NCBI GenBank assembly: GCA_018660685.1
Contig: JABJJW010000012.1
Span: forward strand, 310,001 to 374,000
Direction of reading: 5' to 3'
DNA from: Flavobacteriales bacterium
Lineage (GTDB): Bacteria; Bacteroidota; Bacteroidia; Flavobacteriales_G; Salibacteraceae
DNA: 64,000 bases
In this document: in pieces, positions 34,484-43,996 of the stretch
How positions within the stretch are numbered: position 1 is the first letter of the stretch
Layout of the letters: each line of letters begins with the position of its first letter
Made by a program: the position numbers and the translations under genes
Notes under the pieces: model-generated
What the model was told of the DNA's origin: nothing
Seen by the model: the letters and a program-made list of their open reading frames with translations, nothing else
The model's database searches: none

Positions 34484-35884
34484 TTGCTGTTTAACTCGCT
34501 TCCTTTTCTAATATTCCTACCAACGGTTGTGGTATTGTACTACCTCCTACCGAAGAATACCCGATGGTTTTTACTGTTACTTGCCAGCTACTTCTTCTAC
34601 GGGTTTTGGAAGATTGAGTACCTCAGTCTCATCGTCATTAGCACGACGACAGACTACTTCGCGGCTCGATTAATTTACAGTTCCAAAGCCCAAGTCAAAC
34701 GAAAATTGGCTCTTGCGTTCAGCCTCTCGATGAACCTCGGTCTTCTGGCATTCTTTAAGTATTCAGGCTGGTTCATTGAAGACGTTGCGAATCCGGTTGG
34801 ACTTCTCGGAGATGATGTCAGTTTGAAGTTGATGCGCTTCATGTCATTTGCGCTTCCTGTAGGAATTTCTTTTTACACGTTCCAAACCATGGGATATACG
34901 ATCGATGTGTATTACGGAAAAGCCACACCCGAACGGAATCCGCTCAAATTCGCCCTTTTCGTGAGCTACTTCCCTCAACTTGTTGCAGGCCCCATCGAGC
35001 GTTTCAACACGCTCATGCCACAGCTCAACAGAGAAGTTTCGTACGACTATCGCAACATCCAACATGGTGCGCGATATATTCTTTATGGCTTGTTCATCAA
35101 GATGTGCATCGCCGACAACCTTGCTCCCATCGTCGATCAAATTTTTAATCAACCCGATATTGCTTCGAGCTCACAACTAGTATGGGGAATGATTCTCTTT
35201 GGCCTCCAGATCTACAGTGACTTCCATGGATATTCCCTCATCGCGATCGGAGTCGCCAAACTGATGGGAGTGGATCTCATGAAGAACTTTGACGCCCCTT
35301 ACTCTTCGCTGAGCATTCGAGAGTTTTGGTCCCGGTGGCATATTTCACTCTCTACGTGGTTTCGTGATTACTTATTCATTCCTCTGGGCGGAAGCCGCGT
35401 ATCCACTTTGAAGTTGACCGTCAACATAATGGCGGTCTTTCTCATTAGTGGGTTATGGCATGGGGCAAACTGGACGTTTGTGGTTTGGGGCGCTCTACAC
35501 GGTTTGGCCTATTTAGGTGAGAGGTGGTTCCTGTCCTCCGACACGAAGAACACGCTCAGCGTACCGCGATGGATTGCAACGATGGCGGTGGTTTTTATAG
35601 CCTGGATATTCTTCCGAAGCGATTCAATCAACGATGCAACACTGTATATAGCTCGCATGTTTGCTTGGGAGTCAGGATCACTTAGCATAAGCTGGGATCC
35701 TGTATTGATTTCACTTCTCGGTCTATTTCTTCTCTCGGATATTCACTTTAGAAACCGAGATTTCGATGAGTGGCTTCAGACCAAGTCTTCTCTCCAGCGC
35801 TGGTCAGTTTATGGACTCCTCATATTCTGCACTACCGCGCTCTCAGGCACTGTTAACCACCCGTTCATATACTTCCAATTCTGA
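34484..35884 (+). CDS. MBOAT family O-acyltransferase (AlgI-like)
   Basis: Polytopic membrane acyltransferase of 466 residues. The start is TTG at 34484, with AAGGA six bases upstream (34473-34477), and the product begins MLFNSLPFLIFLPTVVVLYY. Family landmarks are VAGPIERFNTLMPQL, REFWSRWHISLSTWFRDYLF and the catalytic-histidine motif SGLWHGANWTFVVWG. Such proteins take acyl groups across the inner membrane and O-acylate extracellular polymers, as AlgI or DltB do. The next gene overlaps its stop by one base (TGATG) and looks like the exported transferase partner. The acceptor glycan is unknown. Confidence 0.9.
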   Translation: MLFNSLPFLIFLPTVVVLYYLLPKNTRWFLLLLASYFFYGFWKIEYLSLIVISTTTDYFAARLIYSSKAQVKRKLALAFSLSMNLGLLAFFKYSGWFIEDVANPVGLLGDDVSLKLMRFMSFALPVGISFYTFQTMGYTIDVYYGKATPERNPLKFALFVSYFPQLVAGPIERFNTLMPQLNREVSYDYRNIQHGARYILYGLFIKMCIADNLAPIVDQIFNQPDIASSSQLVWGMILFGLQIYSDFHGYSLIAIGVAKLMGVDLMKNFDAPYSSLSIREFWSRWHISLSTWFRDYLFIPLGGSRVSTLKLTVNIMAVFLISGLWHGANWTFVVWGALHGLAYLGERWFLSSDTKNTLSVPRWIATMAVVFIAWIFFRSDSINDATLYIARMFAWESGSLSISWDPVLISLLGLFLLSDIHFRNRDFDEWLQTKSSLQRWSVYGLLIFCTTALSGTVNHPFIYFQF

Positions 35885-36858
35885 TGGTTATTCTCAGAAA
35901 AATAGCAGCGGTTTTTCTAGTTCTAGTAATTTCTGGATGGATCTTCGATCGCTACTTGCTTCGTGACTTTTTAGATGATCATGCGGAACAGAAGCTACAG
36001 GTCGAGAAGATCAAGAATTGCGACGTAGTCTACATGTCTGCATCGAGTAACTTTCCTCAGTACGGCGATGATGATACAAGGAAGATTAGTCAAATGGTGG
36101 CTTCTTATTTTCCGAATCAACGTTTTGAAGCTATCAATAAACCGGCTTCGCATGCTGGAGTGTTTAAACGGTTGATGAACTCCTTCCCAGAAAATAGTGA
36201 AGTTTCGACATTCATTATTACGATCAATTTGAGAAGCTTCGGAGCAGACTGGATATATTCAGAATTGGAATCATCCCTGAACAAGGCTAACTTGATGTAC
36301 AGCAATCGACCAGCCATCATCAATAGGGTATTGATTGGTCTTCAAGCCTACGAAAGTTTAACTGAAGAAGAGCGAACAAGTCTGCGGAATGAATACTGGG
36401 ACGATCAAACTCTGCCGGTCTCTGATGCACTCATCTCTGTAAATAAATGGTGTGCAGAATATAAGTGGGGAGATTGGAAAAATCCCAAACGGCAGCTTGC
36501 CGATCAGTTTATTAAGCAATATGCCATCATCATTCAAGAGGACAACCCTCGAATCCAAGACTTGGATGCCTTAGTACATGAAGCCCAACATAGCGGGGTG
36601 AATCTTCTATTTCACATTTTGCCAGAAAACCTTGAAAAAGCCGACTCATTGGTTGGATCAGACCTCGTAGAAATTATGAAAGACAATGCCCAATTCATAG
36701 AGGAGCGCTATTCTTCAAAAGGGATCATTGTTGTGAATAACATTGATCTAGTACCATCTGAGAGCTTCACAGATAAAGACTTTCCCACTGAACACTATGA
36801 CCAGCGAGGAAGACAGGCCGTTGCAAGTTCTGTTGCCCAACAACTCAAGAAATTATGA
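35884..36858 (+). CDS. SGNH-like exported partner of the MBOAT acyltransferase
   Basis: Protein of 324 residues anchored by one N-terminal transmembrane segment (KIAAVFLVLVISGWIFDRYL). The motif VYMSASSNFPQYG at about 49-61 is placed like the nucleophile block of SGNH hydrolases, and the C-terminal PTEHYDQRGRQAVA holds an H with a preceding acidic residue as in AlgJ/DltD-type transferases. Sequence similarity is weak, so the assignment relies on position and on the TGATG overlap with the MBOAT gene. It likely completes acyl transfer in the periplasm. It overlaps the MazG-like gene by 4 bp. Confidence 0.7.
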   Translation: MVILRKIAAVFLVLVISGWIFDRYLLRDFLDDHAEQKLQVEKIKNCDVVYMSASSNFPQYGDDDTRKISQMVASYFPNQRFEAINKPASHAGVFKRLMNSFPENSEVSTFIITINLRSFGADWIYSELESSLNKANLMYSNRPAIINRVLIGLQAYESLTEEERTSLRNEYWDDQTLPVSDALISVNKWCAEYKWGDWKNPKRQLADQFIKQYAIIIQEDNPRIQDLDALVHEAQHSGVNLLFHILPENLEKADSLVGSDLVEIMKDNAQFIEERYSSKGIIVVNNIDLVPSESFTDKDFPTEHYDQRGRQAVASSVAQQLKKL

Positions 36859-37181
36859 CATTACAAGATGCGCAGTCCCAAGTTGACTCTTGGATTCAGA
36901 CCTACGGTGTTAGGTATTTCAATCAGCTGACTAATACCGCTATACTCTCTGAAGAGGTAGGCGAACTCGCTCGAATTATGGCTCGCCGATATGGAGAGCA
37001 AAGCGAAAAGGAGAGTGACAAAAAACTGGATCTTGGAGATGAAATGGCTGACGTACTATGGGTTCTTATCTGCCTTGCTAACCAATGTGATATAGATCTG
37101 GAGCAGGCCTTTAAAAAGAATTTAGAAAAGAAGACCTCGAGGGACAGCAATCGACACCTAAACAATCCAAAGCTGAAATAA
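36855..37181 (+). CDS. MazG-like nucleotide pyrophosphohydrolase
   Basis: Small all-alpha NTP pyrophosphohydrolase of 108 residues. The metal-binding motifs of the family are present: EEVGEL at about 33-38 and DEMADVLW at about 62-69, separated by RRYGEQSEKESDKK. Single-domain MazG-like proteins remove non-canonical or excess nucleotides. It is the last gene of the rsgA operon and is followed by a bidirectional terminator. Confidence 0.88.
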   Translation: MTLQDAQSQVDSWIQTYGVRYFNQLTNTAILSEEVGELARIMARRYGEQSEKESDKKLDLGDEMADVLWVLICLANQCDIDLEQAFKKNLEKKTSRDSNRHLNNPKLK

Positions 37182-37183
37182 AA

Positions 37184-37209
37184 AAGCCCTCCACGTGAAT
37201 GGAAGGCTT
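37184..37209. terminator. bidirectional terminator between MazG-like gene and hppA
   Basis: AAGCCCTCCA (37184-37193) pairs with TGGAAGGCTT (37200-37209), with one mismatch, loop CGTGAA. On the minus strand it is followed by six T, on the plus strand by CCTTTTG, so it best serves hppA and may also stop the rsgA operon. Confidence 0.75.
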
Positions 37210-37231
37210 CCTTTTGAATTGTAAATTCTCT

Positions 37232-39496
37232 TTACTCGAATTGAGCAGCGTCAGCAACAGTTTCAGTTGCCTCTTCAATGATCTCAATACTCATTTCCTC
37301 TGCTGGTTCTTCAATAACAGTCATTTCTTCGAGCGCAATAGAAGGTGCGATCACAAGTGCCACAACTGCCATTAACTTAAGTAGAATGTTGAGTGAAGGA
37401 CCTGACGTGTCTTTGAAAGGATCACCCACAGTATCACCAACAACCGTCGCCTTGTGAGGCTCTGATCCTTTGTAGTACATCTCGCCGTTGATTTCAACAC
37501 CTTCTTCAAACATCTTCTTAGCATTGTCCCAAGCACCACCAGCATTCGACTGGAAGATTGCCATCAAGACACCGGCTGAAGTAACTCCTGCAAGTAGACC
37601 ACCGAGCATTTCTGGACCGGCTATGAATCCAACAAGGACAGGAGCAATAACCGCAAGTAATCCTGGGACTACCATTTCACGGATAGATGCCTTTGTTGAA
37701 ATCTCAACACACTTGTCATATTCAGGAACCCCATCAGCCGCATCAAAGACCTTTCGATCTTCTTCGCTCCATTCACTGGATTCCTTTCCGTCATTCTTTT
37801 TCATCACCTCCAAAGCAGCCTTCAAAGCTGGAAGTTCTTTGAACTGACGTCTAACTTCTTCAATCATGGCCATCGCTGCACGTCCAACTGCATTCATACT
37901 TAAAGCAGAAAAGACAAACGGTAGCATCGCCCCAACTAAGAGACCAGCCATTACCATTGGCTCAGCGATATTGATCATGCTGACGTTAGCTTGTTGCATG
38001 AAGGCTGCGAAAAGCGCCAGTGCCGTTAGTGCTGCAGAGCCAATCGCAAATCCTTTTCCGATGGCAGCGGTTGTATTTCCTACTGCATCGAGCTTATCCG
38101 TACGCTGACGAACTTCTTTAGGCAATTCTGCCATCTCGGCTATTCCACCTGCGTTGTCAGAGATTGGTCCGTAGGCGTCAACGGCTAATTGAATTCCTGT
38201 GTTAGCAAGCATACCAACCGCTGCAATTGCGATTCCGTAAAGACCTGCAAACTCATACGCAACCAAGATTGCTGCTGCAATAAGGATAACTGGAATGGCA
38301 GTGCTCATCATTCCAACACCCAGTCCAGCGATAATGTTCGTAGCAGAACCTGTCAACGACTGTCTTACAATTGAAAGAACTGGAGGAGTTCCTGTTCCAG
38401 TATAATATTCAGTGATCTTACCAATTCCAAGACCAGCAATTAGACCAGCGAGTGTTGCGAAGAATACTCCATTCGCTGAATACTCGGTGCCTCCAAGTAG
38501 CCATGTTTCTGGAAGGAAATACTGTATAATAAAGTAAGAAGCAATTACCATTACCCCTGCCGAACCAAATTCTCCAATGTTCAACGCACGGTGTGGGCTT
38601 CCACCTTCTTTCACTTTAACGAAGAACGTTCCGATGATGGAAACTAGTATTCCAACCGCAGCGAGTGCAAGCGGAAGAATGACAGCTCCGAGACCGTCCA
38701 TTGGGAAGTCATTAATAGCCACGAACGCTGCACCAAGAACCATAGTGCCAATTATAGATCCTACATACGACTCAAATAAGTCAGCACCCATTCCGGCAAC
38801 ATCACCGACGTTGTCTCCAACGTTGTCAGCAATTGTAGCTGGATTTAAGGGGTGGTCTTCAGGAATACCTGCTTCAACCTTTCCAACTAAGTCAGCTCCA
38901 ACATCAGCCGCCTTGGTGTAGATTCCTCCTCCAACTCTTGCGAAGAGTGCAATGGAAGATGCTCCCAAAGAAAAGCCGGCTAATACATTTAATACCGTAG
39001 CAACGCTCTTTGCATCGCCTAAACCATACATTTTAGAATAAAGGATAAAAAGAATGCTCAATCCAAGAACACCGAGGCCAACTACACCAAGACCCATAAC
39101 GGATCCGCCACCGAAAGCAACCTCAAGGGCTCTTCCTAGGGAAGTTCGTGCTGCATTGGTTGTTCTAACATTTGCCTTTGTGGCTACCCTCATTCCGAGG
39201 TATCCTGCTAGCGCAGAACAAATTGCTCCAACCACGAATGATAAGGCAACGAAAACAGTAGAGTTTTCTTCATTCGCTCCTTTAAATGCGAGAAGAGCAG
39301 CTACAGCAACTACGAAAATTGCGAGTACTTTATACTCAGCCCTTAAAAAGGCCATAGCTCCTACAGCTATGTTCTCGGCTATTCTAGCCATTTTTTCAGT
39401 TCCAACTTCTTGTTTTGAAACCCATGCACTCTTCCATGCAACATATAGAAGTGCAAGCACACCGAACGCAGGGATTGCGTATATCAAATTATCCAT
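37232..39496 (-). CDS. hppA: membrane-bound ion-translocating pyrophosphatase (K+-dependent type)
   Basis: Integral pyrophosphatase of 754 residues with about 16 membrane segments. The substrate-binding motif [19 protein letters not shown] is intact, followed by the aspartate-rich [20 protein letters not shown]. Hydrolysis of pyrophosphate drives H+ or Na+ out of the cytosol; the ion cannot be told by eye. The segment [15 protein letters not shown] has Ala where K+-independent enzymes carry Lys, so K+-dependence is predicted. The acidic C-terminal tail after the last helix is unusually long. A promoter lies at 39553-39581 and a terminator follows the stop. Confidence 0.95.
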   Translation of the reverse strand: MDNLIYAIPAFGVLALLYVAWKSAWVSKQEVGTEKMARIAENIAVGAMAFLRAEYKVLAIFVVAVAALLAFKGANEENSTVFVALSFVVGAICSALAGYLGMRVATKANVRTTNAARTSLGRALEVAFGGGSVMGLGVVGLGVLGLSILFILYSKMYGLGDAKSVATVLNVLAGFSLGASSIALFARVGGGIYTKAADVGADLVGKVEAGIPEDHPLNPATIADNVGDNVGDVAGMGADLFESYVGSIIGTMVLGAAFVAINDFPMDGLGAVILPLALAAVGILVSIIGTFFVKVKEGGSPHRALNIGEFGSAGVMVIASYFIIQYFLPETWLLGGTEYSANGVFFATLAGLIAGLGIGKITEYYTGTGTPPVLSIVRQSLTGSATNIIAGLGVGMMSTAIPVILIAAAILVAYEFAGLYGIAIAAVGMLANTGIQLAVDAYGPISDNAGGIAEMAELPKEVRQRTDKLDAVGNTTAAIGKGFAIGSAALTALALFAAFMQQANVSMINIAEPMVMAGLLVGAMLPFVFSALSMNAVGRAAMAMIEEVRRQFKELPALKAALEVMKKNDGKESSEWSEEDRKVFDAADGVPEYDKCVEISTKASIREMVVPGLLAVIAPVLVGFIAGPEMLGGLLAGVTSAGVLMAIFQSNAGGAWDNAKKMFEEGVEINGEMYYKGSEPHKATVVGDTVGDPFKDTSGPSLNILLKLMAVVALVIAPSIALEEMTVIEEPAEEMSIEIIEEATETVADAAQFE

Positions 39497-39552
39497 TCTA
39501 ATTATTGATTTTGAATAAGTTAATGAGGTTTTCTACCCCAAATTTAAGCGCG

Positions 39553-39581
39553 CAAAGATAGTAGCCTATTCAAACTAACAA
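39553..39581 (-). promoter_or_regulatory. promoter of hppA
   Basis: On the minus strand TTG (39581-39579) and TATCTTTG (39560-39553) are separated by 18 bp, matching the Bacteroidetes -33/-7 elements. Transcription would start about 50 bp before the ATG at 39496. Confidence 0.55.
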
Positions 39582-39592
39582 TGCTGGTGTTG

Positions 39593-40399
39593 TCAAAATA
39601 TGAACCCCATAAGGAGATAAGGACCGTAATGCTGATATGAAGCGATGATCCGGCGATTATCCCATGAAACTTCTTCTGTAGAATAATATGTAGCTGCGAA
39701 ACCAAGTTGACCGGTCAATCCTAATTTCTGACCCGTGTCTATCAATATGCCTAAACCACCTGTAACTTGCTTCACAGGGGAGAATTCAAGAAACTGTACA
39801 CCCCATCCGGTATTCCCGAAAAAACCAGCGGTTGGAGACCATGCAGCGGAGGCATTCAAGAATGGCTTTGCAACTCCATTTTTCGATAAGAACTTCCTCC
39901 CTTGCAATGAAAATTTTGCCATCGAGTAATCAGAAAAATTCCATGATACGCCTGCTCCTAATGCCCAGCTGCCACCTAAACGCTTCCACTGTGTAAACGA
40001 CATATCCACGACGAATGGCGTAATTGGATAAAAACCTCCGCTCACTTCGGTCATCCATTTATTGTCGAGAAGATTGTACGATGCATGTTTCAACTGGGGT
40101 CTATTGGATGCAGTTGGCCGTGCAGCATTGCGATAACTTCCGGTAGTTCTAGTAGATATTCTTGAAGACTGCTTCGAGGGTTTTGTAGGCAAGACTAGTC
40201 GAATACTTTCTCGTTCAATGCTTTCCACTCTATCGCCAGACCTAACTAGGAGAATGTCACTTCCAATGGCTATTAGTTCTCCCTTGATATACTCACCATT
40301 GTCTACGAAAATCTCTACGTACTTAGCTTGCGAAAAACCGATCGACGCAATGAGCATCGAGAAGATAAATGTGATTGGGCGCACCGGTTTCGATTTCAT
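39593..40399 (-). CDS. exported protein, small N-terminal domain plus predicted outer-membrane barrel
   Basis: Protein of 268 residues. The ATG at 40399 (MKSKPVRPITFIFSMLIAS) is chosen over 40420 since it sits directly before the signal peptide. A short domain at about 25-70 (YVEIFVDNGEYIKGELIAIG ... LVRSGDRVESIERESI) looks like a small beta-barrel element. A Ser/Thr/Arg-rich linker follows, then a predicted outer-membrane barrel ending GPYLLMGFIF with a terminal aromatic residue. Function unknown. It has its own transcript, 96 bp upstream of hppA on the same strand. Confidence 0.72.
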   Translation of the reverse strand: MKSKPVRPITFIFSMLIASIGFSQAKYVEIFVDNGEYIKGELIAIGSDILLVRSGDRVESIERESIRLVLPTKPSKQSSRISTRTTGSYRNAARPTASNRPQLKHASYNLLDNKWMTEVSGGFYPITPFVVDMSFTQWKRLGGSWALGAGVSWNFSDYSMAKFSLQGRKFLSKNGVAKPFLNASAAWSPTAGFFGNTGWGVQFLEFSPVKQVTGGLGILIDTGQKLGLTGQLGFAATYYSTEEVSWDNRRIIASYQHYGPYLLMGFIF

Positions 40400-40531
40400 A
40401 TTCAGACGTAATAAAGACAAGAAGCGTTCGTTATGAAATAAGTTTCGTCAAAGCTACTAACGTTATCGTCGAATCTTTCGTCTACTTAATCGAGATTTAA
40501 ATCCCAATTTTTGGATAAACACTATCACCCA

Positions 40532-41893
40532 ATGAAGTCACTCACCCGAATTACCCTTTTTGCAGTGGTATTGGTAATGGCCGCGACAGGATGTCGAAAG
40601 GTCAAGCAAACCACAATTTACACGGCCAATGTTCCTGTGTACATGAGCTATGAATCCCTCAGAACCTCGATTGTCAATGACAACGACAGAGTGTTAGAAA
40701 AACCAGGAAAAATATTCTTGTATGGCGATTGGATCATGATCAATGATTTTGAATCAGGGATCCACCTTTATGACAATACAAACCCGGCTAATCCAGTCCA
40801 CAAAGCATTTGTTAATGTGCCTGGAAACGTCGACATGGCTGTGAGAGACAACATCCTCTACGTTGACAGTTATGTTGATCTTGTGGCAATTGATATAAGT
40901 GACCCAGAAGGAGTCCGAGAAGTTGGACGAGTTCCAGACGCTTTATCCTACACCATACCATCAACGATGGACTGGACTTATCCAGTATCGAACGTCGACC
41001 CTACAAAGGGTGTCGTTACAGGATATCAAGTGGCTGAGGTTCGAGAAGACTGTAAAGACGAAGATTGCTACGGTTATTACCGGAGTGCATGGGACGAAGA
41101 TTGGAACGGAACCTGGAATGGCAGTATGATGTCAGACGCCGGTTCACCTGTGTCTTTTTCAGGAACAACAAACAATGTAAGATCAAGCGCAAGCAGCAGT
41201 CAATCCGGAATTGCTGGATCGATGGCTAGATTCATGTTGATCGACACATACTTATATGTAATAGTCGATGAAACCACTGTGAATATTTATGATATCTCTA
41301 CCAATAATATGAACTACGTGAATTCATTCTCTCCATGGAATGATGCTGGAGGTTGGGGTATGATTGAGACGCTGTTCACATTTAAAGAGCACCTATTCAT
41401 TGGCTCTAATAATGGCATGTTGGCATATAATGTCTCAAGTCCAGACAATCCGTCGTACTTGTCAAGTTATTCTCACATGACATCTTGTGATCCAGTAGTT
41501 GCGAATGATGATTACGCATTCGTTACGCTCAGAGCAGGAAATACATGCAATTGGGCTAATGACAATCAATTGGACATACTCGACATCGACGACATCATGC
41601 AACCAAGGTTGATCAAGACTTGGCCAATGACAAATCCTCACGGTTTAAGTATTGATAGCGAATCAGAGTTGCTCTTCCTTTGCGATGGAACGGATGGTCT
41701 TAAGATCTACGATTTCAGTGTGATCGGAGAGACTGGTGCAAATAGATTAGATCACATCACGGGTATGGAAACATACGATGTGATAACACACCGTAGCATC
41801 GCTCATGTCATCAGCAGAGATGGCCTTTACCAATATCAATATTCTCCTGAAGGAGAGATGACTGAGCTGAGCAGAATAGAGCTTGGAGATTAG
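40532..41893 (+). CDS. LVIVD-repeat lipoprotein
   Basis: Lipoprotein of 453 residues starting at the ATG 40532 (MKSLTRITLFAVVLVMAATGC). The mature part is a beta-propeller of LVIVD-type repeats: DWIMINDFESGIHLYDNTNP, LYVDSYVDLVAIDISDPEGV, LYVIVDETTVNIYDIST, LFIGSNNGMLAYNVSSPDNP and LFLCDGTDGLKIYDFS. A Ser-rich insert (VRSSASSSQSG) follows a cysteine pair (EDCKDEDCYG). Propellers of this kind usually mediate binding at the cell surface; the partner is unknown. A terminator follows. Confidence 0.85.
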   Translation: MKSLTRITLFAVVLVMAATGCRKVKQTTIYTANVPVYMSYESLRTSIVNDNDRVLEKPGKIFLYGDWIMINDFESGIHLYDNTNPANPVHKAFVNVPGNVDMAVRDNILYVDSYVDLVAIDISDPEGVREVGRVPDALSYTIPSTMDWTYPVSNVDPTKGVVTGYQVAEVREDCKDEDCYGYYRSAWDEDWNGTWNGSMMSDAGSPVSFSGTTNNVRSSASSSQSGIAGSMARFMLIDTYLYVIVDETTVNIYDISTNNMNYVNSFSPWNDAGGWGMIETLFTFKEHLFIGSNNGMLAYNVSSPDNPSYLSSYSHMTSCDPVVANDDYAFVTLRAGNTCNWANDNQLDILDIDDIMQPRLIKTWPMTNPHGLSIDSESELLFLCDGTDGLKIYDFSVIGETGANRLDHITGMETYDVITHRSIAHVISRDGLYQYQYSPEGEMTELSRIELGD

Positions 41894-41986
41894 TTAACGT
41901 TTCTTAGCAACTAATTGGCACAGAAATTGAAATAAATTTAGCCTACAGCGTTATATACGCACATAGGTTAGTAGGTTTAGTTTATG

Positions 41987-42020
41987 AAAAGGCCCCTGTT
42001 TCTCAAAGCAGGGGCTTTTT
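41987..42020. terminator. bidirectional terminator between LVIVD lipoprotein and pdhB
   Basis: GCCCCTG (41992-41998) pairs with CAGGGGC (42009-42015), extended by a G-T wobble and A-T pairs, loop TTTCTCAAAG. A five-T run follows on the plus strand and CCTTTT on the minus strand, so it can serve both convergent genes. Confidence 0.85.
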
Positions 42021-42031
42021 CTTGCTCAGGT

Positions 42032-43012
42032 TTAAACTAAGTAAAGAGATTCCTTAACTCGAAGGATCGTTTGCTCAACCGTCGGAACGGCAATTTCAAT
42101 CAAGTTTGGACTAAATGGGTACGGCGTATCAGATTGCATTACCCTCGATACAGGAGCGTCAAGATGGTCGAAAGCGTCCTTCTGAATTCTATAGGCAATC
42201 TCACTGGAGATGCTACTGTATGGCCAGCTTTCCTCAACAACAACGCATCGGTTGGTTTTTTGCACGGATCGAATGATGGTCTCTACATCTAGAGGCCGAA
42301 TCGTTCTCAAATCAATGACCTCACAGCTAATTCCATCTTTGGCTAATTCGTCTGCGGCTTCAAGTGCCACTTTCATGATCTTCCCAAAAGAAACGATGGT
42401 TACATCATCCCCCTTTCTTTTAATGTCGGCCTTGCCAATCGGGATAAGGTATTCTCCATCTGGAACTTCTCCTTTATCTCCATACATCTTTTCAGATTCT
42501 AGGAAGACGACTGGATCATCATCTCTGATCGCTGATTTCAAAAGTCCTTTGGCGTCAGCCGGATTGGATGGTGTCAAGACTTTTAGCCCTGGCACGTGTG
42601 CATAGAATGCTTCAAAGCTTTGAGAGTGCGTGGCTGCAAGTTGCCCTGCGGTACCATTTCCTCCTCGGAAAACGATTGGTACATTGTATTGCCCTCCAGA
42701 CATCTGCAACATTTTCGCAGCTGAATTAATAATCTGATCCGCAGCTAGAATGGCAAAGTTCCATGTCATGAATTCGACGATCGGCCGAAGTCCATTCATG
42801 GCAGCTCCAACCCCGATTCCCGTGAACCCCAATTCTGCAATTGGCGTATCGATTATTCGATCTGCACCGAACTCATCCAGCATTCCCTGACTTACTTTGT
42901 AAGCGCCATTATACTCAGCCACTTCTTCGCCCATAAGAAAGACTCGATCGTCTCTTCTCATTTCTTCATTCATGGCCTCTCTCAAGGCATCTCTAAATTG
43001 AATCGTGCGCAT
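42032..43012 (-). CDS. pdhB: pyruvate dehydrogenase E1 component, beta subunit
   Basis: Thiamine-diphosphate enzyme subunit of 326 residues. I use the ATG at 43012 ([20 protein letters not shown]), because the longer open frame from 43063 has no homologous N-terminus. Landmarks are [40 protein letters not shown] and the C-terminal [17 protein letters not shown]. With the alpha subunit it decarboxylates pyruvate for acetyl-CoA. The alpha subunit and E2/E3 are not in the window, and the gene stands alone. A branched-chain 2-oxoacid role cannot be excluded but the overall sequence fits PdhB of Bacteroidetes. Confidence 0.92.
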   Translation of the reverse strand: MRTIQFRDALREAMNEEMRRDDRVFLMGEEVAEYNGAYKVSQGMLDEFGADRIIDTPIAELGFTGIGVGAAMNGLRPIVEFMTWNFAILAADQIINSAAKMLQMSGGQYNVPIVFRGGNGTAGQLAATHSQSFEAFYAHVPGLKVLTPSNPADAKGLLKSAIRDDDPVVFLESEKMYGDKGEVPDGEYLIPIGKADIKRKGDDVTIVSFGKIMKVALEAADELAKDGISCEVIDLRTIRPLDVETIIRSVQKTNRCVVVEESWPYSSISSEIAYRIQKDAFDHLDAPVSRVMQSDTPYPFSPNLIEIAVPTVEQTILRVKESLYLV

Positions 43013-43203
43013 ACTCCAATTGATTGGGGCGCAAAAATAAGTGGCAGATTCCACTTTATTCAATCCGTCACCAGGAACCTTTCTCTGCTATTCATGTATC
43101 GCCGACCCAATCGGTCGGTTTGATTCCATTTCTCAACGATAAGATCAAATGAAATATCACGTCTTTTTCGTATAAAAGCCCCGCAATAGACGCTGGAAAT
43201 TCC

Positions 43204-43224
43204 GTGCAAAAGCTACTTTTGCAC
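43204..43224 (+). promoter_or_regulatory. candidate etfBA promoter with inverted repeat
   Basis: TACTTTTG at 43214-43221 matches the -7 consensus TAnnTTTG. It lies inside a perfect inverted repeat, GTGCAAAAG (43204-43212) and CTTTTGCAC (43216-43224), spaced by CTA. The etfB ATG is at 43254. The dyad may be an operator or an accident of the T-rich box. Confidence 0.45.
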
Positions 43225-43253
43225 TCCTTAATCAAGAGCAGAATTTCGAGCCG

Positions 43254-43994
43254 ATGAATATCCTAGTATGTATAAGTAAAGCTCCTGACACTACGAGTAA
43301 AATCACTTTTAAAAATAAAAACACTGCCTTCAACGAAGATGGTGTACAATTCATTGTCAATCCCTATGACGAGTGGTATGCTTTAGTGCGAGCCTTAGAA
43401 CTGAAAGAAGCCCAAGGAGGCAAAGTCACAATTGTAAGTGTGGGAGGAGCTGATGTTGAACCAGTAATGAGAAAGGCACTTGCCATTGGAGCTGACGAAG
43501 CCGCTCGAATTGATGCCAATCCTACCGATGCTTTTCAGGTAGCATCAGAAATTGCAACCTACTGCAGTCAAAATAGTTTTGACTTGATTTTGGTTGGCAA
43601 AGAGACTATTGACTACAACGGTTCACAAGTTGGTGGCATGCTCGCTGCTATCGTTGATCTTCCATTTGTAAGCAACGTGAGCAAACTCGAAGTTTCTGAT
43701 GGAAAGGCGCAAGTGGAACGCGATAAGCAAGGCGGAAACGAAGTGGCCGAGCTCAACTTACCCTGTGTAATTAGCTCTGCAAAAGGAATGGCCGAGCAGC
43801 GCATTCCAAACATGCGCGGAATCATGGCCGCCAGAACGAAGCCTTTGACTGTGATTCCTTCTGCCAATCCAGAAACACTCACAGAAATCACCGCTTTCAC
43901 CTTACCTCCAGAGAAAGGATCAGTCAAGCTTATTGATCCAGACAACATGGAAGAATTGGTTAATCTACTTCACAACGAAGCAAAAGTTATTTAA
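43254..43994 (+). CDS. etfB: electron transfer flavoprotein, beta subunit
   Basis: Subunit of 246 residues that, with EtfA, carries electrons from acyl-CoA dehydrogenases to the quinone pool. The start MNILVCISKAPDTTSKITFK, the AMP-binding-type segment VGGADVEPVMRKALAIGADEA and the family signature near VERDKQGGNEVAELNLPCVIS are visible. The stop is 2 bp before etfA. It should accept electrons from the acyl-CoA dehydrogenase encoded at 1-1761. Confidence 0.95.
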   Translation: MNILVCISKAPDTTSKITFKNKNTAFNEDGVQFIVNPYDEWYALVRALELKEAQGGKVTIVSVGGADVEPVMRKALAIGADEAARIDANPTDAFQVASEIATYCSQNSFDLILVGKETIDYNGSQVGGMLAAIVDLPFVSNVSKLEVSDGKAQVERDKQGGNEVAELNLPCVISSAKGMAEQRIPNMRGIMAARTKPLTVIPSANPETLTEITAFTLPPEKGSVKLIDPDNMEELVNLLHNEAKVI

Positions 43995-43996
43995 GC

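Noticed and set aside
37488-39518. Several plus-strand open frames of 80-154 residues
   Set aside because: They are antisense to the membrane pyrophosphatase, and their Ala/Thr/Pro-rich composition mirrors its small-residue helices.
43102-43118. Hairpin CCGACC/GGTCGG between pdhB and etfB
   Set aside because: The stem is only 6 bp and is followed by three T, too weak for a terminator; no other function could be supported.
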